DNA of 64,000 nt from Pseudomonas chlororaphis. Lineage in GTDB: Bacteria > Pseudomonadota > Gammaproteobacteria > Pseudomonadales > Pseudomonadaceae. The stretch's first letter is position 1. The number at the start of each line of letters is the position of its first letter. The DNA lies in the NCBI RefSeq assembly GCF_003731765.1, contig NZ_MOAL01000002.1, positions 558,001-622,000 on the forward strand. Direction: 5' to 3'. Below, piece by piece: positions 17,175 to 25,213 of this stretch. The notes beneath the pieces are model-generated. The model was not told the DNA's origin, made no database searches, and was given only the letters and a program-made list of their open reading frames with translations. Position numbers and translations under genes: made by a program.

Positions 17175-18941
17175 ATGGCCCAGATCTCGCGACCGCTCCG
17201 CCTGACGCTCTATACCCTATTGATTGTTGCCGGCACCGTGATCAGCGCCAGCCTGGCCATGCGCCACGCCGAACGCCAGGCGCTGGTGGACGATGCCGCC
17301 CGGGCCAAGGAGCAGTTGGCGCTATACGCCAACTCCCTGCACACCCTGATCGAACGTTATCGGGCCCTGCCCGCGGTGCTGGCCCTGGACCCGGAATTGC
17401 GTTCGGCCCTCAAGGGCCCGGTGGCACCTGAACAACAGGACGCCCTGAACCGCAAGCTGGAGAAAATCAACGGTGCCGCCCGCTCTTCCACCCTGGAATT
17501 GATGGACCACAGCGGCATGGCCGTGGCCGCCAGCAACTGGCGCCTGCCCAGCAGCTACGTGGGCCACAACTATGGTTTTCGTCCCTACTTCAGCCAGACC
17601 CGCAGCCAAGGCAGCGGCAGCTTCTACGCGGTGGGCGTGACCAGCGGTATTCCGGGCTATTTCCTGTCCAGCGCGGTGAAAGGCGATGCCGACGAGTTCC
17701 TCGGCGCCATGGTGGTCAAGCTGGAGTTTCCGGAGCTGGAGCAGGAATGGAGCCAGGGCAGCGACACTCTGCTGGTCAGCGATGCCCGCGGCATTATCTT
17801 TATCGCCAACCAGCCAGGCTGGCGCTACCGCCATTTGCGCCCGCTGTCCGCAGACGACCTAGCCGAAATCAACCGCACTCGCCAATACCACAAACAGCCC
17901 CTGGCGCCCCTGGAGCACCAGACGCTGCAGGCGTTTGACGACAACGGCGGGCTGGTCCAGGTCGCGGGACCGGAGGGCACTGCAAGCTATCTGTGGGAGT
18001 CCCTGCCCCTGAGCGCCGAAGGCTGGACCCTGCACCTGCTGCGCAGGCCCCAGGGCGCCCTGGAAGACAGCCGCAATGCCGGGATCGCTGCGGTCGGGCT
18101 GTGGCTGACCCTGGTGTTCCTGCTGCTGTTCCTCAGCCAGCGCTGGCGCCTGGCCAAATTGCGCCAGCGCAGCCGCGAAGAACTTGAACAACTGGTGCAG
18201 GAACGCACCCGCGACCTGCGCACCGCCCAGGAGGGCCTGGTGCAATCGGCCAAGCTCGCCGCGCTGGGGCAGATGTCGGCAGCCCTGGCCCATGAAATCA
18301 ACCAGCCGCTGACCACCCAGCGCATGCAACTGGCCACCCTCAGGCTGCTGCTGGACCACGGCCGGGTCGATGATGCCTACAAGGCCCTGCGCCCGCTGGA
18401 CGATATGCTGACGCGCATGGCCGCCCTCACCAGCCACCTCAAGACCTTCGCCCGCAAAAGCCCCAGCGGCCTGCGTGAGCGCCTGGATCTGGCGGCGGTG
18501 GTGGACCAGTCCCTGCAATTGCTGGAGGCGCGTCTGCGAGATGAACAGGTGGACGTCGAACTGCACCTGATCCGCCCTTCCTCGGTCCGTGGCGATGCCA
18601 TTCGCCTGGAACAGGTGCTGATCAATCTGCTGCGCAACGCCCTGGATGCCATGCAGGACAAACCCCTCAAGCGCCTGGTGATCCGCATCGAAGCCGACGA
18701 ACAGCTGTGGCACCTGAGCGTGGCCGACAGCGGCGGCGGGATCGCCGAGGAGAACCTGCTGAGCGTGTTCGACCCGTTCTTCACCACCAAACCGGTGGGC
18801 GACGGCCTGGGGCTGGGCCTGGCGGTGTCCTACGCGATCGTGCATGAGCTAGGCGGACGCCTGAGCGCCGCCAACCTGGAACAGGGTGCGGTGTTCACCC
18901 TGAGCCTGGCCATCGACCTGGAGGCCCATCTGCCATGTTGA
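17175..18941 (+). CDS. mifS: Two-component sensor kinase, DctB/MifS type
   Basis: A membrane histidine kinase of 588 residues. One transmembrane helix lies at about 10-29, then a large periplasmic double-PDC (Cache) domain (about 30-305) with [19 protein letters not shown], the carboxylate-binding signature of DctB. A second helix is at about 305-325, a coiled coil at about 330-360, the H box [11 protein letters not shown] with His373, and the ATPase N/G boxes ([25 protein letters not shown]). Its stop overlaps the regulator start by seven bases. An alpha-ketoglutarate permease lies directly downstream, so the ligand is more likely alpha-ketoglutarate (as for P. aeruginosa MifS) than succinate. 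A DctB role cannot be excluded. Confidence 0.82.
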   Translation: MAQISRPLRLTLYTLLIVAGTVISASLAMRHAERQALVDDAARAKEQLALYANSLHTLIERYRALPAVLALDPELRSALKGPVAPEQQDALNRKLEKINGAARSSTLELMDHSGMAVAASNWRLPSSYVGHNYGFRPYFSQTRSQGSGSFYAVGVTSGIPGYFLSSAVKGDADEFLGAMVVKLEFPELEQEWSQGSDTLLVSDARGIIFIANQPGWRYRHLRPLSADDLAEINRTRQYHKQPLAPLEHQTLQAFDDNGGLVQVAGPEGTASYLWESLPLSAEGWTLHLLRRPQGALEDSRNAGIAAVGLWLTLVFLLLFLSQRWRLAKLRQRSREELEQLVQERTRDLRTAQEGLVQSAKLAALGQMSAALAHEINQPLTTQRMQLATLRLLLDHGRVDDAYKALRPLDDMLTRMAALTSHLKTFARKSPSGLRERLDLAAVVDQSLQLLEARLRDEQVDVELHLIRPSSVRGDAIRLEQVLINLLRNALDAMQDKPLKRLVIRIEADEQLWHLSVADSGGGIAEENLLSVFDPFFTTKPVGDGLGLGLAVSYAIVHELGGRLSAANLEQGAVFTLSLAIDLEAHLPC

Positions 18942-20269
18942 ACTCGGTGATGGTGGTGGACGACGAAAGCAGCATTCGCAACGCAGTGGAACAGTGGCTG
19001 AGCCTCTCGGGGTTCGAGGTCCAGTTATTCAGCCGCGGCGAAGAATGCCTGGCGCAACTGCCCGGGGACTTTCCCGGGGTGATCCTCAGCGATGTGCGCA
19101 TGCCGGGCATGAGTGGCCTGGAACTGCTGGCCCAGGTCCAACGACGCGACCCCGACCTGCCGATCATCCTGCTCACCGGTCACGGCGACGTGCCCATGGC
19201 AGTGGAAGCCATGCGCGATGGTGCCTATGACTTCCTGGAAAAACCCTTCAGCCCAGATACCCTGCTCAGCAGCCTGCGCCGAGCCCTGGACAAACGTCGC
19301 CTGGTCCTGGAAAACCGCCGCTTGCACGAGCTGGCCGACAACCGGGCCAAGATCGACGCCACCCTGCTGGGGGTTTCCCGCAGCCTGCAGACCCTGCGCC
19401 GCCAGGTGCTGGAGCTGGCAGCGCTGCCGGTGAATGTGCTGATCCGTGGCGAGACCGGCAGCGGCAAGGAGCTGATTGCCCGCTGCCTGCATGATTTCGG
19501 CCCACGGGCGGCCAAGCCTTTCGTCGCCCTGAACTGTGCGGCGATTCCCGAGCAACTGTTCGAGGCCGAACTGTTCGGCCACGAAAGCGGCGCCTTTACC
19601 GGCGCCCAAGGCAAGCGCATCGGCAAGCTGGAGTATGCCGACGGCGGCACCTTGTTCCTCGATGAGATCGAAAGCATGCCCCTGGCCCAGCAGGTCAAGC
19701 TGCTGCGGGTGTTGCAGGAGCAGAAACTCGAACGCCTGGGCTCCAACCAGAGCATCCGCGTGGACCTGCGGATCATTGCCGCAACCAAACCCGACTTGCT
19801 GGAAGAGGCCCGGGCCGGGCGGTTTCGCGAAGACCTGGCCTACCGCCTGAACGTTGCCGAATTGCGCCTGCCGCCATTGCGCGAGCGCCGCGAAGACATT
19901 CCCCTGCTCTACGAACACTTCGCCCATGACGCCGCGCAACGCCTGGGTCGCCAACCCGGCCCATTGAGCGGCACACAACTGAGCCGCCTGCTCAGCCATG
20001 ACTGGCCGGGCAACGTGCGCGAACTGGCCAACGTCGCTGAACGCCAGGTGCTGGGCCTGGGTGAGCCGGAGGTCGAGATGATCGACGCCGGGCAATCCCT
20101 GGCCGCCCAGCAGGAAGCCTTTGAGGCCCAGTGCCTGCGCGCCGCGCTGGCCCGACACAAGGGCGATATCAAGGCCGTGCTCAGCGAGTTGCAACTGCCG
20201 CGCCGCACCCTGAATGAAAAGATGCAGCGTCACGGGCTGGTCCGGGAGATGTTCCTCAAGGAGGAATAA
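18935..20269 (+). CDS. mifR: Sigma-54-dependent response regulator, DctD/MifR type
   Basis: A 444-residue enhancer-binding protein. The receiver domain (residues 1-120) has phosphoacceptor D53 (ILSDVRMPG). The AAA+ domain has Walker A GETGSGKE (172-179), the sigma-54-contacting loop GAFTGA (219-224) and Walker [13 protein letters not shown]-terminal Fis-type helix-turn-helix follows ([19 protein letters not shown]). The intact GAFTGA means it can activate sigma-54 RNA polymerase. The obvious target is the -24/-12 promoter at 20480-20495 before kgtP, with the palindrome at 20411-20431 as a candidate binding site. It is co-transcribed with the kinase gene through a seven-base overlap. Confidence 0.87.
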   Translation: MLNSVMVVDDESSIRNAVEQWLSLSGFEVQLFSRGEECLAQLPGDFPGVILSDVRMPGMSGLELLAQVQRRDPDLPIILLTGHGDVPMAVEAMRDGAYDFLEKPFSPDTLLSSLRRALDKRRLVLENRRLHELADNRAKIDATLLGVSRSLQTLRRQVLELAALPVNVLIRGETGSGKELIARCLHDFGPRAAKPFVALNCAAIPEQLFEAELFGHESGAFTGAQGKRIGKLEYADGGTLFLDEIESMPLAQQVKLLRVLQEQKLERLGSNQSIRVDLRIIAATKPDLLEEARAGRFREDLAYRLNVAELRLPPLRERREDIPLLYEHFAHDAAQRLGRQPGPLSGTQLSRLLSHDWPGNVRELANVAERQVLGLGEPEVEMIDAGQSLAAQQEAFEAQCLRAALARHKGDIKAVLSELQLPRRTLNEKMQRHGLVREMFLKEE

Positions 20270-20284
20270 CTCCCCGCGGAAAAA

Positions 20285-20310
20285 CCTGTGGGAGCCGGCT
20301 TGTCGGCGAA
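20285..20310. repeat. REP-like element (single, degenerate copy)
   Basis: CCTGTGGGAGCCGGC-TTGT-CGGCGAA matches the short extragenic palindromes common in fluorescent Pseudomonas (core GTGGGAGC..GGCTTGC..GCGA). Only one copy is seen, just after the regulator gene, and its right arm is imperfect. Confidence 0.6.
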
Positions 20311-20410
20311 AAGGCCTTGAACCGGCAATGCCCATCAGCGACGCCCGCTATGGCACACCCGCTTGGTGTACCGTTGCGCCCCCTTCATCTAGGCAATTTT
20401 CCGCCCACCC

Positions 20411-20431
20411 AATCCGCCCCATAAGCGGATT
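20411..20431. promoter_or_regulatory. Palindrome, candidate upstream activator site for the kgtP promoter
   Basis: AATCCGC-CCCATAA-GCGGATT is a perfect 7-bp inverted repeat with a 7-base spacer, about 60 bases upstream of the -24 element. That is an appropriate distance for an enhancer-binding protein. It is flanked by near-identical direct repeats (TTTCCGCCCACCC at about 20398 and TTTTCGCCCACCC at about 20443). Binding by the adjacent MifR-like regulator is inferred. Confidence 0.6.
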
Positions 20432-20479
20432 TCCGCTCATCGTTTTCGCCCACCCCCTCTAGCCCGGGCTTCCCGCTCC

Positions 20480-20495
20480 TGGCACAGGTCCTGCT
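20480..20495 (+). promoter_or_regulatory. Sigma-54 (-24/-12) promoter of kgtP
   Basis: TGGCACAGGTCCTGCT has GG and GC with exactly ten bases between them, as required for sigma-54. The -24 half (TGGCAC) is perfect; the -12 half is CTGCT instead of TTGCT. The site ends 62 bases before the permease start codon and follows a sigma-54 activator gene. Confidence 0.8.
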
Positions 20496-20556
20496 ATAGC
20501 CCTGACAGGCTGCGCTTGCGCGCGCTCCACAAAAACAATGAATAGAAGGATCCGTC

Positions 20557-21879
20557 ATGGATATCTCGAACACCCTGCCCGCAGGGTCGGCGGCTGCGCC
20601 CGCCACCGAAAAGACCACGGCCAGTCGCCTGAAATCGATTTTCAGCGGTTCGGTCGGCAACATGGTCGAGTGGTACGACTGGTACGTCTACGCCGCTTTC
20701 TCGCTGTACTTCGCCAAAGTCTTCTTCCCCAAGGGCGACACCACCGCCCAGTTGCTGAACACCGCCGCCATCTTCGCCGTGGGCTTTTTGATGCGCCCGA
20801 TCGGTGGCTGGCTGATGGGCCTGTACGCCGACCGTAAAGGGCGCAAGGCCGCGCTGATGGCTTCGGTGCTGCTGATGTGCTTCGGCTCGCTGATCATCGC
20901 CCTGACCCCGGGTTACGAAACCATCGGCGTCGGCGCCCCGATCCTGCTGGTACTGGCGCGGCTGATGCAGGGCCTGTCGGTAGGCGGTGAATACGGCACC
21001 TCGGCCACCTACCTCAGCGAGATGGCGACCAAGGAACGCCGCGGCTTCTTCTCCAGCTTCCAGTACGTGACCCTGATCTCCGGCCAGCTCATCGCCCTGG
21101 CGGTGCTGATCGTGCTGCAGAACGTGCTGACCACCGAGGAACTGCAATCCTGGGGCTGGCGGATTCCGTTCGCCATCGGTGCCTTGTGTGCCGTGGTCGC
21201 CCTGTACCTGCGTCGCGGCATGGAAGAAACCGAGTCCTTCACCAAGAAGAAGGAAAAGCCCAAGGAAAGCCTGATGCGCACCCTGATGCGCCATCCCAAG
21301 GAACTGATGACGGTGGTCGGCCTGACCATGGGCGGCACCCTGGCGTTCTACACCTACACCACCTACATGCAGAAATACCTGGTGAACACCGTCGGCATGA
21401 GCATTTCCGACTCCACCACGATTTCCGCCGCCACGCTGTTCCTGTTCATGTGCCTGCAACCGGTGATCGGCGCCCTCTCGGACAAGATCGGTCGTCGCCC
21501 GATCCTGATCGCCTTCGGCATCCTCGGCACCCTGTTCACCGTGCCGATCCTCACCACCCTGCACACCATCCAGACCTGGTGGGGCGCGTTCTTCCTGATC
21601 ATGGCGGCGCTGATCATTGTCAGCGGCTACACCTCGATCAACGCGGTGGTCAAAGCCGAGCTGTTCCCAACCGAAATCCGCGCCCTGGGCGTAGGCCTGC
21701 CTTACGCGCTGACGGTGTCGATCTTCGGCGGTACCGCTGAATACATCGCCCTGTGGTTCAAGAGCATCGGCATGGAAACCGGCTACTACTGGTACGTCAC
21801 CGCCTGCATCGCCTGTTCGCTGCTGGTCTACGTGACCATGAAGGACACCCGCAAGCATTCGCGGATCGAAACAGACTGA
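20557..21879 (+). CDS. kgtP: Alpha-ketoglutarate permease (MFS, metabolite:H+ symporter family)
   Basis: A 440-residue inner-membrane proton symporter with 12 predicted helices. The family signatures are GNMVEWYDWYVYAAFSLYF near the first helix, the loop 2-3 motif GLYADRKGRKAAL, LSVGGEYGTSATYLSEMA, and the loop 8-9 counterpart LSDKIGRRPIL. These match KgtP/ShiA-type permeases, and the N-terminal pattern is that of KgtP. The ATG follows AAGGA. Control by the upstream MifS/MifR-like pair through the sigma-54 promoter is well supported by context. In P. aeruginosa the equivalent permease is encoded away from mifSR, so the linkage here is informative. Confidence 0.87.
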   Translation: MDISNTLPAGSAAAPATEKTTASRLKSIFSGSVGNMVEWYDWYVYAAFSLYFAKVFFPKGDTTAQLLNTAAIFAVGFLMRPIGGWLMGLYADRKGRKAALMASVLLMCFGSLIIALTPGYETIGVGAPILLVLARLMQGLSVGGEYGTSATYLSEMATKERRGFFSSFQYVTLISGQLIALAVLIVLQNVLTTEELQSWGWRIPFAIGALCAVVALYLRRGMEETESFTKKKEKPKESLMRTLMRHPKELMTVVGLTMGGTLAFYTYTTYMQKYLVNTVGMSISDSTTISAATLFLFMCLQPVIGALSDKIGRRPILIAFGILGTLFTVPILTTLHTIQTWWGAFFLIMAALIIVSGYTSINAVVKAELFPTEIRALGVGLPYALTVSIFGGTAEYIALWFKSIGMETGYYWYVTACIACSLLVYVTMKDTRKHSRIETD

Positions 21880-21888
21880 AGAAAGCAA

Positions 21889-21919
21889 AGCGCCCGGGTG
21901 CAAGGCCCGGGCGTTTTTT
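21889..21919 (+). terminator. Intrinsic terminator after kgtP
   Basis: AGCGCCCGGG-TGCAAGG-CCCGGGCGTTTTTTC: an 8-bp GC stem followed by six T residues. Confidence 0.88.
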
Positions 21920-21929
21920 CATGTGTGGG

Positions 21930-22685
21930 TCAGGACAGTTCGGCGGCGTTCTGCCGTGAGTAGCGGTTCTGAGCCCAGGACGCGCCGACGATCATCAGCA
22001 GCAGAATCCCCGCCAATACCGCCGACGAGCCGATGGTGCCGAAATCCAGGCCGCCTTTTTCATGGGGTTTGGTCAGGAAGTCGCCCAAGGTCGCGCCGAA
22101 CGGCCGAGTCAACACAAACGCCACCCAGAACAACAGCACCGACGAGATTCGGGTGAAGTACTTGAGCAGGACCACCACGGCGATGGTCGAGCCGATCAGC
22201 AGTGCCCCGCCGGCAAAACCCAAGCCCGAATCGTCCGCCAGGAAATCCCCCAGCGCGGTGCCCAGGGTGTTGGAGAACAAGATCGCCATCCAGTAGAACA
22301 ACTCGCCCCGCAAGGTCTGGATCTTGTTCACGTTCAGCGAATCACCGCTCAGGCGCCAGGCAGCGAAAATCGCCAGCAGAATCGCGATCAGGATCATCGA
22401 GCCGGTGGCGTAGCCCAGCTCCAGGGTGCGGTCCATAAAGTCCGACATGGTGGTGCCGGCCGTGCTGGTGGACAGGATCACGATCCAGTACAGCACCGGG
22501 TTGTAGGTCTTGGAAAACAGCTGGGTGACCAGGGTCAGGACAAACACGCTGATGAGGATCATGGAACTGAGGGCGTAACCGACGTTCAGGGTCATCGACA
22601 GCAAGTCGCCTGCGGTCTCTCCCAAGGTCGTCGCGCAGATTTTCATGACCCAGAACGCCAGGGTGATCTGAGGAAGTTTATTCAT
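21930..22685 (-). CDS. COG4705-type integral membrane protein with four internal repeats
   Basis: A 251-residue, very hydrophobic protein with about eight predicted helices in four repeated units. Each unit opens with a related segment: KICATTLGETAGDLLSMT (about residue 15), STSTAGTTMSDFMDRT (about 77), FSNTLGTALGDFLADD (about 140) and LTRPFGATLGDFLTKP (about 195). The repeated T-x-G-x-(T/S)-x-(G/S)-D pairs would place four acidic residues near the membrane, reminiscent of a transporter core. I start it at 22685 (MNKLPQITLA); the longer reading is not hydrophobic. The family is widespread in proteobacteria but has no known function. It is a single gene converging with kgtP. Confidence 0.8.
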   Translation of the reverse strand: MNKLPQITLAFWVMKICATTLGETAGDLLSMTLNVGYALSSMILISVFVLTLVTQLFSKTYNPVLYWIVILSTSTAGTTMSDFMDRTLELGYATGSMILIAILLAIFAAWRLSGDSLNVNKIQTLRGELFYWMAILFSNTLGTALGDFLADDSGLGFAGGALLIGSTIAVVVLLKYFTRISSVLLFWVAFVLTRPFGATLGDFLTKPHEKGGLDFGTIGSSAVLAGILLLMIVGASWAQNRYSRQNAAELS

Positions 22686-23066
22686 TGTGGGAAGTGCTCC
22701 AAGGCTCGGATTCAAGGTGGCCGGCTCTTGAATGTCCGGGCCTGGCGCAAGGCTGCGGGCGGCAGGGTGAAAAATAGGTAAGCGACAAATGAAAAAACCG
22801 TTCATCGCGATTTTTCCGCGGTAACCGTTAGATTAATCGCCCGTTAATTGGCCAGCCCCATTCTGCAAGGGTCCACAACCACTCAGAGACTTCACCGCGC
22901 TGTGCTCCAGGCAAAAAAGCTGTGCCTGGTGGACAATGACCTGACAAATAAATCGATTAATTCGATTATTTAAAGCATTTATTTGCGCTTTTTAATCAGA
23001 TTGATCGGCGTATTCTTCAACCCATGCCCAGCGCACATAACCCTTAACGAATCTGGAGTGACCACC
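22686..23066. other. AT-rich region upstream of the RTGSA-repeat gene, with inverted repeats
   Basis: A 381-base gap between two divergent genes, markedly AT-rich from about 22940 to 23005. It contains CCAGGCA/TGCCTGG (22907-22913 and 22923-22929; 7-bp stem, 9-base loop). It also contains AATCGA-TTAAT-TCGATT (22951-22967), the centre of a longer near-palindrome AAATAAATCGA...TCGATTATTT (22946-22971). The latter is a good candidate operator. No further open reading frame is convincing. The ribosome site of the repeat gene is CTGGAGTG. Confidence 0.5.
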
Positions 23067-23477
23067 ATGAAAACCAAACTGATCCTCGCCCTGACCCTCT
23101 CGGTACTGGCTGCCAACACCTTCGCTGCTGACGGTTTCGACCGTACCGGTTCCGCCGTCGCTGCTGACGGTTATGACCGCACCGGTTCCGCCACCGTCGC
23201 TGCAGATGGCTACGACCGCACTGGCTCCGCCACCGTTGCCGAAGATGGTTTCGATCGCACCGGTTCCGCTACCGTCGCTGAAGATGGCTACGACCGCACT
23301 GGCTCCGCCACCGTTGCTGAAGATGGCTTCGACCGCACTGGCTCCGCTACCGTCGCTGAAGATGGCTTCGACCGCACTGGCTCCGCTACCGTCGCTGAAG
23401 ATGGCTTCGACCGCACTGGCTCCGCCACCGTTGCTGAAGATGGCTTCGATCGCACCGGTTCCGCCAACCTCAGCTAA
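23067..23477 (+). CDS. Secreted small protein made of nine DG(F/Y)DRTGSA repeats
   Basis: A 136-residue protein that is a signal peptide (MKTKLILALTLSVLAANTFA, cleavage likely after residue 20) followed only by repeats. There is one 12-residue unit (21-32) and then eight 13-residue units (33-136) of the type (A/E)DG(F/Y)DRTGSATVA. The last unit ends NLS. There are no cysteines. The DG(F/Y)D motifs could bind calcium and the RTGS parts could be exposed loops, but nothing identifies a role. The start at 23067 has a GGAG ribosome site and gives the signal peptide exactly. It is a single gene with its own AT-rich promoter region and terminator. I do not recognise the family with confidence. Confidence 0.8.
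   Translation: MKTKLILALTLSVLAANTFAADGFDRTGSAVAADGYDRTGSATVAADGYDRTGSATVAEDGFDRTGSATVAEDGYDRTGSATVAEDGFDRTGSATVAEDGFDRTGSATVAEDGFDRTGSATVAEDGFDRTGSANLS
23127..23474 (+). repeat. Tandem array of 39-base coding repeats
   Basis: Nine units (first 36 bases, then eight of 39) encode the RTGSA repeats. Later units are nearly identical at DNA level (GCTGAAGATGGCTTCGACCG core) and differ mostly at synonymous sites and F/Y codons. This indicates recent expansion or homogenisation. Confidence 0.9.
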
Positions 23478-23497
23478 TCCTTGTACGCGGCATCACA

Positions 23498-23527
23498 GCC
23501 CGGCCTCGGCCGGGCTTAGTCGTTTTT
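23498..23527 (+). terminator. Intrinsic terminator after the repeat protein gene
   Basis: AGCCCGGCC-TC-GGCCGGGCT is a 9-bp perfect stem, followed after four bases by CGTTTTT. Confidence 0.75.
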
Positions 23528-23610
23528 GGCGACCCACAAAAGCGCTCCGGTGCTGGAATTCAACGGGGCGCCGCTGCACTATTCCCCCTTCGCCCACCAG
23601 AGCCCAGACC

Positions 23611-24240
23611 ATGCCTGACGATATTCATTTCTACGAACCATCCCAGGGCCACGGCCTGCCCCACGACCCGTTCAATGCCATCGTCGGCCCGCGCCCCATC
23701 GGCTGGATCTCCTCCCAGGACGCCGCCGGCCGCCTGAACCTGGCGCCCTACAGTTTCTTCAACGCCTTCAACTACATTCCGCCGATCATTGGTTTTTCCA
23801 GCGTCGGGCGCAAAGACAGCCTGAACAATATCGAGCAGACCGGGGAGTTCGTCTGGAACCTCGCGACCCGGCCCCTGGCCGAGCAAATGAACCAGAGTTG
23901 CGCGGCAGTGCCCGCCGAAGTCGACGAGTTCGAACTGGCCGGTCTGACGCCGGTGGCCTCGCGAGTAATTGCCGTGCCACGGGTTGGCGAGAGCCCGGTG
24001 TCCTTCGAATGCAAGGTCACCCAGATCATTCAACTGCAAACCGCAGACAAGGCCCTGGTGCCGAGTTGGCTGATCCTCGGCGAAGTGGTCGCCGTGCACA
24101 TCGCCAAGTGGCTGCTCAAGGATGGGATTTACGACACCGCCGCGGCAGAACCGATTCTGCGCGGTGGTGGGCCAGCGGATTACTTCCAGCTAGGGCCGGA
24201 AGCACTGTTCAAGATGCACCGCCCGGGCGCGGTCAGATAG
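23611..24240 (+). CDS. Flavin reductase family (FMN-binding) protein
   Basis: A 209-residue split-barrel FMN-binding protein. Signatures are NAIVGPRPIGWISSQDAAGRLNLAPYSFFNAF (flavin-binding strand pair), GEFVWNLATRPLAEQMN, and ILGEVVAVHIAKWLLKDGIYD near the C-terminus. Such proteins reduce flavins for monooxygenases or act on small esters; the partner is not evident. The ATG at 23611 follows AGAGCCC rather than a strong Shine-Dalgarno sequence, but it opens the conserved domain. The gene end overlaps the convergent small gene 24233-24472 by eight bases. Confidence 0.85.
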   Translation: MPDDIHFYEPSQGHGLPHDPFNAIVGPRPIGWISSQDAAGRLNLAPYSFFNAFNYIPPIIGFSSVGRKDSLNNIEQTGEFVWNLATRPLAEQMNQSCAAVPAEVDEFELAGLTPVASRVIAVPRVGESPVSFECKVTQIIQLQTADKALVPSWLILGEVVAVHIAKWLLKDGIYDTAAAEPILRGGGPADYFQLGPEALFKMHRPGAVR

Positions 24241-24472
24241 TTTCCCAGCTCAATTCGCCGTCTTCGTTTACGTCGATCAGTTGCGCCAGCTTCAGGGCAG
24301 CCGCTTGATCGGCGTCATCGGCGGTCTTGAATTTCTGGTCATCCAGGACTTTATGAAAACGCGGAGCCCCCGATTCACCCAGGGCTTTGACCGCGATGGC
24401 GGCGCTGTACCCGCCCTCTCCTGGAACCACGGCGGAAACCGCCTCGTATTGCGCGAACTCTTTACGTGCCAT
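24233..24472 (-). CDS. Small hypothetical protein with an EF-hand-like C-terminus
   Basis: A 79-residue soluble protein. Its N-terminus (MARKEFAQYEAVSAVVPGEGGYSAAIAVKAL) is followed by RFHKVLDDQKFKTADDADQAAALKLAQL and a terminal DVNEDGELSWET that resembles an EF-hand/dockerin calcium loop (D-x-N-x-D-G). The canonical position-12 Glu is shifted by one. It is convergent with the flavin reductase gene and overlaps its end by eight bases. The start at 24472 is the only good one (AGGACCTGCAACATG). No function is known to me. Confidence 0.65.
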   Translation of the reverse strand: MARKEFAQYEAVSAVVPGEGGYSAAIAVKALGESGAPRFHKVLDDQKFKTADDADQAAALKLAQLIDVNEDGELSWETI

Positions 24473-24515
24473 GTTGCAGGTCCTGGCCTATGGAAAAGTC
24501 GGCCATTCTAAACCT

Positions 24516-24881
24516 TCAACCGGCCAGTTGCTGCACCGGCGCCCGCTCCAGCAGCGCGTATTCGCCCTGGGCCTGGGCCGCGCAAACGTTGCTGAAGGTG
24601 TGAAAATCCAGGCTGTTGACCACCAGTTCCTGCACCAACTCGGTAAAGACCGCCAAGGCCGGCGAGTTGAAGTAAGCAGTCATCGCCTGCTGGCTGCTCC
24701 AGAAACCCGAGACCAGCCACAGCTCTGCGTCGCACTGGGAATGCTGCAGGGCAAAGTGCAGGCAGCCGGGGCTTTGCCGCGAAGGTTCGATCAGGCCGCT
24801 CAAGCGTGCGCCCAACTCCGCTGAACGCCCGGCGCGGGCACGAACGAAGGCCAGATGACTGACCGGAATAGGCATGGACAT
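24516..24881 (-). CDS. Antibiotic biosynthesis monooxygenase (ABM) domain protein
   Basis: A 121-residue ferredoxin-like-fold protein: HLAFVRARAGRSAELGARLSGL, CLHFALQHSQCDAELWLVSGFWSSQQAMTAY and FTELVQELVVNSLDFHTFSNV. ABM-family proteins include YgiN-like quinol monooxygenases and act as dimers without cofactor. The usual active-site Trp/His arrangement cannot be judged from the sequence alone. The start is MSMPIPVSHL at 24881, preceded by GGGAGG. It lies next to the small EF-hand-like gene on the same strand, 43 bases apart, and the two may be co-transcribed. Confidence 0.78.
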   Translation of the reverse strand: MSMPIPVSHLAFVRARAGRSAELGARLSGLIEPSRQSPGCLHFALQHSQCDAELWLVSGFWSSQQAMTAYFNSPALAVFTELVQELVVNSLDFHTFSNVCAAQAQGEYALLERAPVQQLAG

Positions 24882-25213
24882 GTGTGACCCTCCCAGGGTG
24901 ATGTCGAGGCAGCCATGGGACGGGCTGCGACAGGGTCAACGATAAGGGCCGGGAGGTCGCCGTCGTTAGTCGATTCCTGCCGGGGGTTTGCCCAATCCTG
25001 CGACGATGCAAGCGGTTAGGTGCTCGGAAGCAGGGATGGCGTCACACGCTCCACACAAGTGTTTCAAGCAAGTGACAGGCTCTGGCAAGGTTCCATGCTG
25101 TTCATCGCCCGCACGCGCGGCAGGATCAGGCAAGTTTTACGCAGGAATCGCCTACCCTCCTCCCTTGCACAAATTTAAGCTGTGCCGATCCCACAACCCC
25201 CGGAGGGTGCCCC
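24882..25213. other. Divergent promoter region between the ABM gene and the AraC regulator
   Basis: A 332-base gap holding the two divergent promoters. A good ribosome site (CCCGGAGGGTG) lies directly before the AraC-type gene. I see no further gene and no clear operator. Confidence 0.4.

Noticed and set aside
23127..23474. CRISPR-like array in the repeat region
   Set aside because: The units are in-frame 39-base coding repeats without unique spacers.
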